This document shows positions 1 through 8,615 of a DNA stretch of 64,000 nt, piece after piece (position 1 is the first letter of the stretch; every line of letters starts with the position of its first letter). The notes below the pieces were generated by a model. The model had not been told where the DNA came from. It ran no database searches and saw only the letters and a program-made list of their open reading frames with translations. The stretch is from contig NZ_JALXBJ010000088.1 of assembly GCF_026991495.1 (NCBI RefSeq), positions 1 to 64,000 on the forward strand. Reading direction: 5' to 3'. The position numbers were made by a program, and so were the translations under genes. The stretch is from Thermococcus sp. Its GTDB lineage: Archaea; Methanobacteriota_B; Thermococci; Thermococcales; Thermococcaceae.

Positions 1-87
1 CCTTTCTACGGAGGATACTTCCCTCGCAGGTATTACCTAACGTACACAATTATCCCCGGTTGGGGTGCTGCCTTCGAGTGGGCCTGA
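1..87 (+). CDS. C-terminal end of an unidentified protein (partial)
   Basis: Frame 1 is open from the window edge and gives 28 residues ending GWGAAFEWA before a TGA at 85-87. The peptide is aromatic- and glycine-rich. The start and most of the gene lie outside the window, so no family can be named. A T-rich run follows about 17 bp after the stop, as expected for an archaeal gene end. The alternative is a chance open frame, since only 28 codons are visible. Confidence 0.5.
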   Translation, partial: PFYGGYFPRRYYLTYTIIPGWGAAFEWA

Positions 88-103
88 GCGCAATTGTGAG
101 CCT

Positions 104-117
104 TTTTTTCCTTTTCT
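104..117 (+). terminator. T-rich transcription terminator
   Basis: A run of seven T, then CC and four more T, lies just after the stop codon of the partial gene at the left edge. Archaeal RNA polymerase terminates on such T tracts without needing a hairpin. Position and composition are the only support. Confidence 0.4.
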
Positions 118-307
118 CCAGTTTCAGGTTCAACCTCACAGGATTTTAGCAGTTGGGGCCAGGCAATGGAGAAAAGAGAACGTTATTCGTTCGCTACAAG
201 TGGTAACTCTAAGGGGATAAAGGGCGTAATGCCGCTCCGCGAAGGTTTGAGTAGTCGAGGGAAAGGAGCATGTTTTGAGTTGGCGGGTTTAAAAGATTCG
301 CCGTTTG

Positions 308-420
308 TGAAAGTGGACTTTTACAAAAAGCCCAAATTATGAAAGCTCACTTTCATAAACCGCCGTTTTTATGAAAATTGACTTTCACCAACCGCACCAT
401 CTATGAAAACGGGCTTTCAG
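308..420. repeat. Array of four TGAAAG-N4-CTTTCA palindromes at exact 32-bp spacing
   Basis: Four copies of a 16-bp imperfect palindrome start at 308, 340, 372 and 404, each exactly 32 bp after the last, which is three DNA turns. The copy at 340 is a perfect inverted repeat, TGAAAG-CTCA-CTTTCA. The others vary in one or two arm bases: 308 ends CTTTTA, 372 begins TGAAAA, and 404 begins TGAAAA. The 16-bp spacers are unrelated in sequence. The units and spacers are too short for a CRISPR. Constant helical phasing suggests cooperative protein binding on one face; four short RNA hairpins are the alternative. Confidence 0.8.
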
Positions 421-466
421 GGCAGGCCAAGGGTTAGATGGAAAACAAAGTGAGGGAGAAAAACCC

Positions 467-1414
467 TCAAACCTTAATCCCGCCCATGACGAGGGCCATA
501 ACCGCTTTCTGGGCGTGCAAGCGGTTCTCTGCCTGGTCGAAGACTACGCTGTTCGGACTGTCTATGACGTCGTCAGTAACTTCCTCGCCCCTGTGGGCCG
601 GGAGGCAGTGCATGAAGATGTAATCAGGTTTAGCGTGCTTTACAAGCTCCTTGTTGACCTGGAAGGGCCTGAATATCTTTCTCCTCTGCTCTGCTTCTGC
701 CTCCTGTCCCATGCTCGCCCAGACGTCGGTGTAGATGACGTCGGCGTCTTTAACGGCTTTAGCCGGGTCGTGGAGGAGCTCAAAGGAACCACCGCTCTCG
801 GCCGCGTTCTTCTCGGCCCACTTGATAACCCTCTCGTCAGGCTCGTAGCCCTCGGGTGTTGCAACTACAACGTTTGCCCCGAGCTTTGTGCCCGCTATCA
901 TGAGTGAATGTGCCACGTTGTTCCCATCGCCGACGTAGACGATTTTAAGGCCCGCTATGCGACCCTTCTTTTCGAGTATTGTCTGGTAGTCCGCTAAAGC
1001 CTGGCATGGATGACTGAAGTCGCTTAAACCGTTTATGACGGGAACGCTCGCGTACTTGGCGAGGTCTTCAACATCTTTGTGGGCGTAAACCCTCGCCATT
1101 ATCCCGTCTACGTACCTGCTGAGAACTCTAGCCGTGTCGGCAATCGTCTCCCCCCTACGGAGCTGTAAATCCTGGGCGTTGAGGTAGAGGCCGTAGCCAC
1201 CGAGCTGATAGATGCCAACCTCGAATGAAATCCTCGTTCTCGTTGACGGCTTCTGGAAAATCATTGCCAGAGTCTTCCCCTCAAGAACGCGGTGCGGCTT
1301 TCCAATCTTGTTCCATATCTTCATCATCTCGGCCGTCTTGAGAATCGTCTCAAGCTCCTCCCTCGTGAAGTCTTGAAGGCAGAGGACGTCCCTTCCGGCA
1401 AGGCTAACCACCAT
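467..1414 (-). CDS. argF: Ornithine carbamoyltransferase
   Basis: ArgF joins carbamoyl phosphate and ornithine to make citrulline in the cytoplasmic arginine pathway. The 315-residue protein has the carbamoyl-phosphate motif STRTR at about residues 57-61, the HPCQ motif in the middle and HCLPAHRG near the C-terminus, all features of the family, at normal length. The reading frame extends three codons upstream, but the ATG at 1414 follows GGTGATGC at a good distance and gives the usual MVVSLAGRD start. A TTATTAAA box lies about 30 bp upstream. It stands alone, with no other arginine genes beside it, and converges on the palindrome array. OTCase rather than aspartate carbamoyltransferase is supported by the ornithine-type C-terminal HCLP motif. 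Confidence 0.96.
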   Translation of the reverse strand: MVVSLAGRDVLCLQDFTREELETILKTAEMMKIWNKIGKPHRVLEGKTLAMIFQKPSTRTRISFEVGIYQLGGYGLYLNAQDLQLRRGETIADTARVLSRYVDGIMARVYAHKDVEDLAKYASVPVINGLSDFSHPCQALADYQTILEKKGRIAGLKIVYVGDGNNVAHSLMIAGTKLGANVVVATPEGYEPDERVIKWAEKNAAESGGSFELLHDPAKAVKDADVIYTDVWASMGQEAEAEQRRKIFRPFQVNKELVKHAKPDYIFMHCLPAHRGEEVTDDVIDSPNSVVFDQAENRLHAQKAVMALVMGGIKV

Positions 1415-1680
1415 GTGCATCACCGTCTAAGGCTGGGGAGGGAGTTTAATAACCCTTTCGTCGTATTGGATGGCCCTATTCTGAAATTCTTTGGATTTAG
1501 AGCTGGAGGGATTTTCCAAAGGTAATGGCGCAAACGACCTGGACTGATACCCGCTATGCCTCGGTGCCTCCTGTTGCGCCTGGGGTGCCAACGCTTCCGC
1601 TCAGAGCGAACGTTTGTGAAATCCTTTTAAGGACTTTACCGCTCTGCTTTAATTGAGACGGTGCCCAGGAAGGTGGTTCA

Positions 1681-2364
1681 ATGAGAAGATCCCACGCCAT
1701 AGTTCTGTTGCTGCTGGTGCTGTTGGCGGTAACAGTGGAAGCCATCCGGTATCACGGGGATGTCCAGTGTTTCTCAACGGTATCCGTGAACGTGAGTGGA
1801 GTCAAACCACCAATCGTCAGCGGGCCGGGCTTTCCGCCCTGGGCGAGATTTAAAGGTGTGGCCGTTGACGAGATTGTAAACGGGAGCCCGATGCACGTGC
1901 TCGCTGGCATCTTTAACTTTGAACCCTCAAACTGGACGAAAAAGAGGCCAACATGCTACTTTAAGGCGCTCGAAGGCTTTTCCGAGAACTGGACCGGTCT
2001 AATTCTCCCCGGCGTTTCTCCCTCAAACATAACGCTTTCCGGGAGGGTGTATCTGGCACTCTACGTGTACCCTAAGGAGACATCCATTATAATCTCGAAA
2101 TTGAAGTACGGAGAAACACCCGAAGAGTCCAGAATAACCGAGGCCTTCCGTCTTGACTACCCCCAGAGCCCCGGGAAGTACATAGACGACTACGTGAACT
2201 CGCTTGAGGGTTCCGGGTACCACAGGATCAAGGCGCTTCCCAACGGCGTTCTCTTTAAGAAGGGTCGCAACTTTCTGCTCGTGCTGGAAACCAAGGACAG
2301 CGCCAACATTTACCTCCTCGTTGCAGAGGGAGGTGAGGGGGACGTGCTGAAAATAACTGGTTGA
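1681..2364 (+). CDS. Secreted protein of unknown function
   Basis: The 227-residue product begins with two arginines and a run of leucines (MRRSHAIVLLLLVLLAVTVEA), a clear signal peptide or single membrane anchor, with a likely cleavage after VEA. The rest is hydrophilic, with several N-x-S/T sites such as NWT and NIT, as in extracellular archaeal glycoproteins. No enzyme motif is visible and I do not recognise the family. GGTGG lies 5-9 bases before the ATG, and CTTTTAAG at about 1623 is a plausible TATA box. It is monocistronic between argF and thyX. Confidence 0.75.
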   Translation: MRRSHAIVLLLLVLLAVTVEAIRYHGDVQCFSTVSVNVSGVKPPIVSGPGFPPWARFKGVAVDEIVNGSPMHVLAGIFNFEPSNWTKKRPTCYFKALEGFSENWTGLILPGVSPSNITLSGRVYLALYVYPKETSIIISKLKYGETPEESRITEAFRLDYPQSPGKYIDDYVNSLEGSGYHRIKALPNGVLFKKGRNFLLVLETKDSANIYLLVAEGGEGDVLKITG

Positions 2365-2461
2365 GAGGCTCTAATGAAGTCTCAAAAGAAGGTCTTAAAA
2401 TATCGAAGTCTATCCCTTAATCCCTCAAAAACCTAATAAACTCCACGTCCCCCTATTCCCT

Positions 2462-4120
2462 GTGGCAGGCATGGATGATAAAATCCGGATAACCCTTGTC
2501 AACTATACAAAGAGACCCCTTGAAACTGTCACCTGGGCGGCACTGATAAGCTACTGGGAGGGCTGGGAAACCGGGGCCTTTGAGCGGATGAGCGAGAAGG
2601 ACGTCGAGATGCACCTCCCGAGGGTTCTCGGCTACGGCCACGAGTCAATCCTTGAGCACGCGACGCTGACCTTTGCCATTGAGGGATGTTCTCGCGTTTG
2701 CAGCCATCAACTAGTTAGACATAGGCTCGCAAGCTATACCCAACAGTCACAGCGGTATCAATTCGTGTCTTCTGTAGATTTAAAGGAATACAAACTTCCC
2801 GAGCCCTCAGGGGAAAAGAGAAACCCGCACTGCAAGCTCAGCATAAACCAGGAAGAGGAGATCGTCAAATGGTACCTTGAAGATGGCCTCTCGTCGTGGC
2901 AAATAGCGAAGATAGTAGGGCTTCACCCCACTTCGGTTCTCTCAATACTAAGGGCGTATGGCGTCAGCCCGCGGAAAGCTGGGGAAGCTTACAACGGAAG
3001 GATCGTGAATGAGAACTTCTTCGAGGATATCAGCGATCCGGACAGGGCTTATATCTTAGGTTTTATCATGGCAGACGGCAGCATCAACGAGGCAAGGAAT
3101 GCCCTTATAATTGATCAGAAAAACCTCGAAAAAACCCTCCTAATAGAGATAGCAGAGCATATTGGACGTGGAATACGGGTAAGGGCTCAAAAGGGCAGGA
3201 ACACCGTCAGGCTATGGGTTGGAAACAAGAAGCTAATCGAAGACCTCAAGAGGTGGGGAGTTTCAGAGAGAAAGGCGAAAACCCTAAGTTTTGAGAGGGT
3301 TATCAAAGGGATGTCCAAAGACCTCTGGCCCCACTTTCTCAGGGGCTACCTGGATGGGGACGGGTACATTAAGGTGGTCTTCAAGGACGGTACTTTCCAG
3401 AGGGCTGAGGTGACGTTCGTTAGCTCGAGCAAGAAGGCCCTTGAAGATACGATGTTTATGCTGTCTGAGCTGGGGCTTCCCGAGGGTGCATTGAGATACT
3501 ATGAAAACAGAGAGGTTGGATACCTCCGCTACACCAAGGGCAGGAGTTCCGAAGAACTGCTAAGAATCCTCTACAGAGATGCTGATCCATTCCTGACAAG
3601 GAGAGCCAACCTACTCAAGGTCCTTGCCGTTCTTCCAGAGCTTAGGGGGAGGATTCAGAGCGCCATACGCAGGAGACTCGCAGAGTATGAGTTCACAATA
3701 CCCGAAAGCGTTTTGGAGGATCCATTTTTAGCGTACCGCTGGTACGACCTGATGAGAGACGCTAGGGATCTCTACGTTAAGTCCGTCCAGGAGGGGGTTC
3801 CAAAAGAGGACGCGCGCTTCATCCTACCCCAGGCTGTGAGGACGAAGATAGTTGTCACGATGAACCTCCGCGAGCTGAAGCACTTCCTCGGTCTGAGGGC
3901 CTGCGAGAGGGCCCAGTGGGAGATAAGGGAAGTTGCATGGAAGATGTTAGAGGAGATAGCGAAGAACGAAGAGCTTAGGCCGATAATAAAGTGGGCGAAG
4001 CTCGGGCCACGCTGTATACAGCTCGGCTACTGCCCCGAGGGCGAGCTTATGCCCCCCGGCTGCTGGAAGAGAACGAGGGAGAGATGGAAGGGACTGCTCT
4101 CTGCCGTTAGGGAAGATTGA
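2462..4120 (+). CDS. thyX: Flavin-dependent thymidylate synthase ThyX interrupted in frame by an endonuclease domain
   Basis: ThyX methylates dUMP to dTMP using FAD, NADPH and methylenetetrahydrofolate. Residues 1-100 and about 409-552 match ThyX: the signature [11 protein letters not shown] (86-96) and the C-terminal ARFILPQAV and [16 protein letters not shown] segments are intact. The protein is 552 residues instead of about 245. The extra ~308 residues (about 101-408) form an HTH segment and a two-motif LAGLIDADG endonuclease. No intein splicing blocks are visible: no N-terminal Cys/Ser block A, no TxxH block B, and no C-terminal HN before Cys/Ser/Thr. The TATA box CTAATAAA at 2433-2440 predicts a start near 2464, so the mRNA is leaderless from GTG 2462 or starts at ATG 2471. 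Whether a functional ThyX is made cannot be told from sequence. Confidence 0.9.
   Translation: MAGMDDKIRITLVNYTKRPLETVTWAALISYWEGWETGAFERMSEKDVEMHLPRVLGYGHESILEHATLTFAIEGCSRVCSHQLVRHRLASYTQQSQRYQFVSSVDLKEYKLPEPSGEKRNPHCKLSINQEEEIVKWYLEDGLSSWQIAKIVGLHPTSVLSILRAYGVSPRKAGEAYNGRIVNENFFEDISDPDRAYILGFIMADGSINEARNALIIDQKNLEKTLLIEIAEHIGRGIRVRAQKGRNTVRLWVGNKKLIEDLKRWGVSERKAKTLSFERVIKGMSKDLWPHFLRGYLDGDGYIKVVFKDGTFQRAEVTFVSSSKKALEDTMFMLSELGLPEGALRYYENREVGYLRYTKGRSSEELLRILYRDADPFLTRRANLLKVLAVLPELRGRIQSAIRRRLAEYEFTIPESVLEDPFLAYRWYDLMRDARDLYVKSVQEGVPKEDARFILPQAVRTKIVVTMNLRELKHFLGLRACERAQWEIREVAWKMLEEIAKNEELRPIIKWAKLGPRCIQLGYCPEGELMPPGCWKRTRERWKGLLSAVRED
2765..3685 (+). mobile_element. HTH-LAGLIDADG homing endonuclease inserted in thyX
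   Basis: The in-frame insert begins near FVSSVDL and ends near the EYEFTIPES segment where ThyX resumes; the edges are good to perhaps ten codons. It contains an HTH-like segment (residues 127-168, with [19 protein letters not shown]), LAGLIDADG motif 1 ([11 protein letters not shown], 196-206) and motif 2 ([11 protein letters not shown], 291-301). Both acidic catalytic residues are present, so a double-strand DNA endonuclease is likely active. This is the layout of intron-encoded or free-standing archaeal homing enzymes rather than inteins, because the Hint splicing fold is absent. I could not find a convincing bulge-helix-bulge pairing between the ends. Confidence 0.8.
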
Positions 4121-4236
4121 TTTTTGTTGTCATTTATTCAAATTTTCCAGAAATCTTCTGCATTATTTAGCACTTTTTCAGCCTTTCTGCCAAAAGATTG
4201 ATAACCCCCCGCCCGAACTTTAGAGGGTGGTCAGCG

Positions 4237-4332
4237 ATGGTGGAGGTACCTGATGCCGAACTCTTGATAAACCTGACGAACTTCGAGCTGATGTATGAAA
4301 GGGTAAAGAAAAATCTGGGAGAGGGCTCATAG
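4237..4332 (+). CDS. Possible 31-residue small protein
   Basis: An ATG at 4237 follows GAGGGTGG by a few bases and opens a 31-codon frame, MVEVPDAELLINLTNFELMYE and onward, ending in TAG at 4332. The peptide would be acidic and amphipathic, and codon use is ordinary for this genome. It overlaps the last six bases of pheT on the other strand. AT-rich sequence before it (AAAAGATTGATAACC) could hold a promoter. It may be a real small gene, the start of a truncated one, or chance; I recognise no family. Confidence 0.35.
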   Translation: MVEVPDAELLINLTNFELMYERVKKNLGEGS

Positions 4333-6051
4333 GTAGGGGTCGGTGTAGAGGGGCCTCAGGAAGAGCTCAAAGGTAGCGACGGACATCTCTAAGCCCCAGT
4401 TCTCAAGGACTGTCGGATGAACCTCCCCGATAACCCCTATCACCTCCCCTCCGACGACTATTTTTCCAGCCCTGCCGGGAATGAAGCTCGGGTGTTCGAC
4501 CTCTTCAAGCTCGTACTCAAAGCCGAGGTGCCTCATTACCGAGTCGAGTATTTCCTTGGCCTCCGTGAAGGTAACGCGCGGATGTGCCAGAGCAACCGCT
4601 AATTTGCTCTCGCTCACCGTTTTTGTTTCTCTGCTCTCATCTATCAGCGTCGCCTTCCCGACTTCAAAGATTTTCTGCGGGTATTCTTCGTGGGTGTTCT
4701 GGCTCAGAAAGTCGAGCAGGCTCGGCAAAAGCCAGTTCCTCAGGGCCGACCACTTCGGACTTACCGGGTTCTCTATCTCGACGAGCTCAGTCGGCGGGTG
4801 GTTGAAGTAGTCCGCGCACTCCTCAGGGTGCTCCCCGCAGGGGAGATGCATCTTTGAAAACTGGGCCTCCCTGTTGGTCAGGTTGAAGGTCATTACCTCC
4901 TGCAGGCCAAAGCCGACCATGAGTTCCCTCACGGCATCCTCAAAGTCAGTGAACTTGTCCCCCCTGCCCTGAACGGCAAGCTTAGGCTCTTCCGGCTCGA
5001 TCTCGTTGTAGCCGTATGCTATTAGGACATCCTCCAAAACGTCCCTCGCGTGCATTATATCGTCGCGGAAGGCCGGATAAAGGAGCTTTGCCCTTCCATC
5101 TTCGAGTTTAACCCCGTACATCATCCTCTCAAGGAGCTCCTTTATTTCCCCGTCGCTCAGCTCAAGGCCTGCTAACTTCCTTATGTAGTCCAGCTCGACC
5201 TCGAAGGGCTTTGGCGTCAGGTCTGGTGTTTCAATCTCGAAGTCGGGGTAGATTACCTTCACGCTCCTGATTTTTCCACCGCGTTCAGATAAAGCAGTAA
5301 CGACGACGTTCAAAGCCAGCATGATCTTCCTCAGATCCCACCCGGTCACGTCAACGAAGACGTTCTTAGTTTCGGTCGTTACCCTTCCTGTTATCTCGGA
5401 GTTGATAATCGGCGGCATCGAGAGTACTTTGCCCTCGCTGTCGACGAGGAGCGGGTAGTAGGGCTTGTGTTTTATCAGATGCCCGTACTCTTTCCCCTTC
5501 TCGTGCTTCTCAAGAATTTCCTCAAGCGTTAGCTCCTCGGTGAAGCCGAGGGGGACGAACTTTTCAGTCTTTTCTGCTGCCCTGTAATAGATTGGAGGCT
5601 TCACTCTGTCGAAGTCAAAGATGCCAATCGCTACCTCCCTTCTACGCCTTCCGAAGGTTAAGGCAACTTTCTCCTGGAGGTTTATCATCTGCTTTAACGC
5701 TTCTTCATCGAGTTTTAGGCCTTCAACTATGGCGTAGACACCGTAGGGACGTATATCCTTCAGCTTTTCGTCAACGTAAACCACAACGTCGCTCTTCTCC
5801 ACTTTATACCTCGGAAGACCCTTCTCCATTCCGAGCGCCCACTTGATCTGCCTCGCTATCCCTTCTGCACTCCAGAGGTCGGGCCTGTTGGTGTCCTTTG
5901 AGTCGGCCTTGAAGTATATCTCCCCGTTCTCCTCCCAGAAGTCGTCGAGCTCGCATTTCGCATAGAGGAAGAGGTCTTCCCACTCCTCGACGGTGAAGCT
6001 CTTCCCGATGAGCCTTTCAAGGTCGGACTTCGAAACGTCGAACTTCGGCAT
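4327..6051 (-). CDS. pheT: Phenylalanyl-tRNA synthetase, beta subunit
   Basis: PheT is the large structural and editing subunit of the (alpha-beta)2 enzyme that charges tRNA-Phe. The 574-residue length is that of the archaeal form, which lacks the bacterial N-terminal EMAP-like domain; the sequence starts MPKFDVSKSDLERLIGKSF as archaeal PheT does. B3/B4 and B5 regions can be followed through 'VSMPPIINSEITG' and 'EPKLAVQGRG' stretches. The ATG at 6051 follows GAGGTGAT with four bases between, better than the two start codons just upstream. It lies 10 bp after the pheS stop codon on the same strand, so the two form an operon. Confidence 0.96.
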   Translation of the reverse strand: MPKFDVSKSDLERLIGKSFTVEEWEDLFLYAKCELDDFWEENGEIYFKADSKDTNRPDLWSAEGIARQIKWALGMEKGLPRYKVEKSDVVVYVDEKLKDIRPYGVYAIVEGLKLDEEALKQMINLQEKVALTFGRRRREVAIGIFDFDRVKPPIYYRAAEKTEKFVPLGFTEELTLEEILEKHEKGKEYGHLIKHKPYYPLLVDSEGKVLSMPPIINSEITGRVTTETKNVFVDVTGWDLRKIMLALNVVVTALSERGGKIRSVKVIYPDFEIETPDLTPKPFEVELDYIRKLAGLELSDGEIKELLERMMYGVKLEDGRAKLLYPAFRDDIMHARDVLEDVLIAYGYNEIEPEEPKLAVQGRGDKFTDFEDAVRELMVGFGLQEVMTFNLTNREAQFSKMHLPCGEHPEECADYFNHPPTELVEIENPVSPKWSALRNWLLPSLLDFLSQNTHEEYPQKIFEVGKATLIDESRETKTVSESKLAVALAHPRVTFTEAKEILDSVMRHLGFEYELEEVEHPSFIPGRAGKIVVGGEVIGVIGEVHPTVLENWGLEMSVATFELFLRPLYTDPYL

Positions 6052-6061
6052 GAACATCACC

Positions 6062-7564
6062 TCACCACACCAGCTTCGCTTCCCGGAGCCACCTCAAATC
6101 GTAGCTGAAGAGGTAGCGGATGTCGTCAATGCCGAGCTTGAACATGGCCAATCTGTCAATTCCTATTCCCCACGCTATTACCGGTGCGTCTATGCCCAAA
6201 GCCTTGGTCATCTCCTCGCGGAATATCCCGGCACCGCCAAACTCGACCCAGCCGAGCTCTGGATGGTAGGCGCTCATCTGGACGCTTGGTTCCGTAAATG
6301 GATAGTAGTCGGGCAGGAACTTGACTTTCTTCGCTCCCGCTATCTCCACCGCGAAGCGCTTCAGAATCCCCAGGAGGTGCCTGAAGGTTAAATCCTCGCC
6401 TACGACGAAGCCGTCCACCTGGTTGAACTCGATGAGGTGGGTCCTGTCTAAAACATCTGGCCTGAAAACGCGCTGAATCGTGAAGTACTTGCCCGGTATT
6501 TCAACGCCTTTAGCGAGCTGTCTCCCGCTTAGGGCGGTTCCGTGAGCCCTTGGCATCAGGAGCATGGCCCTCTCAGGAGACCAAGTATAGCCCCAGCCAC
6601 GGGAACCGGCCAAACCGCGTTCATGGGCGGTCTTAACCCTCTCAACGAGCTCCTTCTCGGGTAGGTAACCGCTCTTCGGGTACTTGAGCTGGTAGGTGTC
6701 TGTCCACTCGCGGGCGGGGTGGTTTTGCGGCTGGAAGAGAGCGTCGAAGTTCCAGAACTGGGTTTCTATGAGGCTCTCAACGGTCATCTCGATGAAGCCC
6801 ATCTCTATGAGCCTTCTCCTTATCTTGTCGAGGAAAGCCCTATAGGGTTGCTTCTTGCCCGGATAAATCCTCCTCACGGGGGCCCTGATATCAAAGCGCC
6901 TGAACTCAACCTCGCGCCATTTCCCCGACTTTATGAGCTCGGGCGTTAAAACGGAAACCTCTTTCTTCAGCTCGATGCCCTTCCTTACCAGCTCCTCCCC
7001 GGCGGGGGTTATCTCGACGGTTCTCTCGGTTACGGTTTCCTCCCCTCCAATCTTCCTCCTCTTGAGCTCCTTGAGCGGGACGAGCTTTTCTATCTCCTTC
7101 GCGGGCACGCTTCCCTTCTCTGCCAGAAGTTTTAGTGCCCTATCAATGGGCCTCTCCTCAGCTTTGAGCCCCTTCTCGGTAACCTCCAGAACGAGCTTTC
7201 CGTCCTCTTTCCTAACGCTCGCCCAGCCTTCCCTCCTGAGGAGGCCTACGATGGGCTTCAACTCATCCTCGCTGAGAACCTCCCTGAGGTCATCGAGCGT
7301 AGCTTTGCCCTTTTCCCTCAGAACCTTCAGGGCTCTCCACTCGGGAAGACCGATTTTAGCGTACTCCCTTCCGGTCTCGGTGAGCTTAACGACCTTCTCG
7401 CTCCTCTCGTGGAGCTTTGCTAAACCCTTCGCCTGAAGACCGAGAGCTGCCCTCATAACCGCTACCTGCTCAAGGCCCGTCTTCTCCACCAGTTCCTTGA
7501 ATTTAGCCTTCTTGAGCTCTCCAAGTTTTATGAGCGTGAGTTTTTCCTGATAGCTTAGCTCCAT
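6062..7564 (-). CDS. pheS: Phenylalanyl-tRNA synthetase, alpha subunit
   Basis: PheS is the catalytic class II subunit. The 500-residue protein has an N-terminal half of winged-helix repeats, seen as repeated '[18 protein letters not shown]'-type elements typical of archaeal and eukaryotic PheS, followed by the class II core. Motif 2 ([14 protein letters not shown]) and motif 3 ([14 protein letters not shown], near the C-terminus) are complete. It is the first gene of the pheST pair. GGAGGTGGGGGT precedes the ATG, and a TTAAG-containing box lies about 35 bp upstream. Confidence 0.97.
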   Translation of the reverse strand: MELSYQEKLTLIKLGELKKAKFKELVEKTGLEQVAVMRAALGLQAKGLAKLHERSEKVVKLTETGREYAKIGLPEWRALKVLREKGKATLDDLREVLSEDELKPIVGLLRREGWASVRKEDGKLVLEVTEKGLKAEERPIDRALKLLAEKGSVPAKEIEKLVPLKELKRRKIGGEETVTERTVEITPAGEELVRKGIELKKEVSVLTPELIKSGKWREVEFRRFDIRAPVRRIYPGKKQPYRAFLDKIRRRLIEMGFIEMTVESLIETQFWNFDALFQPQNHPAREWTDTYQLKYPKSGYLPEKELVERVKTAHERGLAGSRGWGYTWSPERAMLLMPRAHGTALSGRQLAKGVEIPGKYFTIQRVFRPDVLDRTHLIEFNQVDGFVVGEDLTFRHLLGILKRFAVEIAGAKKVKFLPDYYPFTEPSVQMSAYHPELGWVEFGGAGIFREEMTKALGIDAPVIAWGIGIDRLAMFKLGIDDIRYLFSYDLRWLREAKLVW

Positions 7565-7679
7565 ACCCCCACCTCCGGTGGGGATGAGTGGGAGGACTTA
7601 AGAGAATTGCGGTGGTTCGGTTCATGCGGCACCGGGTGTTATGTTTATAAATGAATCCAGCGATCCGATGGGGAGGAAG

Positions 7680-8615
7680 ATGGTGAGCAAACTGTTGGCC
7701 CTCGAAGCCTATCCAAACCTCAAAGACCTCGACTTCAGGTTGCTCAGGGCCGTTGAGCTCAAGATGAGGCGCTACATGTGGGTGCCCCTCGAGGAGATAG
7801 CGAAGTTCGCAAGGGTGGACGTTGAGACAGCTTCCTTCAGGCTGGGGAAGCTCGACAACTGGTCCCTGGTGAGGCGGAGGAGCGACATAGGCTACATCGG
7901 CTACCAGCTCACGATACACGGCTACGATGCCCTCGCGATAAAGGCTCTATCTAAGAAAGGGGTCATCGAGGCGATGAGCACGGCCCAGATAGGCGTCGGG
8001 AAAGACGCGGACGTTTACGTCGGGATAACGCCCTCGGGGGAGAGGGTCGCGGTTAAATTCAACAGAATAGGCGGGAGAACCGCATCGAGGAAAGCCGGCT
8101 ATCACTCTAACGTCTTCCGCGACAAGCACCACACGAGCTGGCTCTACGTTTCGAGGCTCATAGCGAGGAAGGAGTACGACGCCCTGGTGCTCTTGAGCCC
8201 GATAGCGAGCGTCCCCAAACCAATAGCCTGGAACAGGCACGCCATCGTGATGGAATTCATCGACGGGAATGAGCTCGCAGAGCTCCGCGACACGGATTTA
8301 AGCAGGGAGGAGGCCAGAAAAGTCCTCGATAAGGTGCTGGAAGAATACCTGAAAGTCGTCCGCTTCGGAATAGTGCATTCGGACTTAAGCGAGTTCAACG
8401 TCGTCCTGCTGAGGGACGGCGGGATTATGATAATCGACTGGGCCCAGTACCTCCCGACGGCCCACCCGGAGAGCTACGAACTCCTGAAGAGGGACGTAAC
8501 GGTCATACTCAACGCCTTCAGGAGGAGATGGGGGGTTAGGGTTTCCTTCGAGGAGGTCTGGCCCGAGTTTGAATCAGCTTGGACGGAGAGCAGGGGTGAG
8601 GGAGATGGTGATTAA
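7680..8615 (+). CDS. rio2: RIO2-type atypical protein kinase/ATPase
   Basis: RIO2 acts in late maturation of the small ribosomal subunit. The N-terminal ~90 residues form the RIO2-specific winged helix (WVPLEEIAKFARVDVETAS and following). The kinase fold has the ATP loop GVGKDADVYVG (105-115), catalytic HSDLSEFN (233-240, Asp235) and the metal-binding IDWAQ (252-256, Asp253), all intact. Length 311 is normal. The frame extends 13 codons upstream, but the TATA box TTTATAAAT at about 7643 would lie inside that extension, so ATG 7680, preceded by GGGGAGG, is the start. It overlaps the next gene by 11 bp. Confidence 0.95.
   Translation: MVSKLLALEAYPNLKDLDFRLLRAVELKMRRYMWVPLEEIAKFARVDVETASFRLGKLDNWSLVRRRSDIGYIGYQLTIHGYDALAIKALSKKGVIEAMSTAQIGVGKDADVYVGITPSGERVAVKFNRIGGRTASRKAGYHSNVFRDKHHTSWLYVSRLIARKEYDALVLLSPIASVPKPIAWNRHAIVMEFIDGNELAELRDTDLSREEARKVLDKVLEEYLKVVRFGIVHSDLSEFNVVLLRDGGIMIIDWAQYLPTAHPESYELLKRDVTVILNAFRRRWGVRVSFEEVWPEFESAWTESRGEGDGD

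Larger units (their letters stand above)
88..466. other. Gene-free interval between two converging genes, containing a palindrome array
   Basis: This 379-bp stretch lies 3' of both flanking genes, so it should not hold a promoter for either. It contains the T-rich terminator near 104, no convincing gene, a TATA-like box GTTTAAAAG at 287-295 on the + strand, and four regularly spaced palindromes at 308-420 that start one helical face downstream of that box. A transcription start predicted from the box would fall near 319, inside the first palindrome. The interval may therefore specify a regulated short RNA, or be what remains of a lost gene's promoter. Confidence 0.5.

Noticed and set aside
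166-342. 59-codon open frame on the + strand in the interval before the palindrome array
   Set aside because: Codon use is unlike the rest of the window, it has no ribosome binding site, and it ends inside the palindrome array; probably chance.
308-420. CRISPR array
   Set aside because: The units are 16-bp palindromes with 16-bp spacers and only four copies; CRISPR repeats here would be near 30 bp with longer spacers, and no cas genes are present.
2765-3685. Conventional intein in ThyX
   Set aside because: No Hint block A, B or F and no HN-Cys/Ser/Thr junction can be found at either end.
2741-3730. Archaeal BHB intron around the endonuclease
   Set aside because: Only a 5-bp pairing (GGTAT with ATACC) was seen between the two ends, without the 3-nt bulges and central 4-bp helix.
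6933-7436. 167-residue serine-rich + strand frame opposite pheS
   Set aside because: It is the antisense shadow of a GC-rich, well conserved gene.
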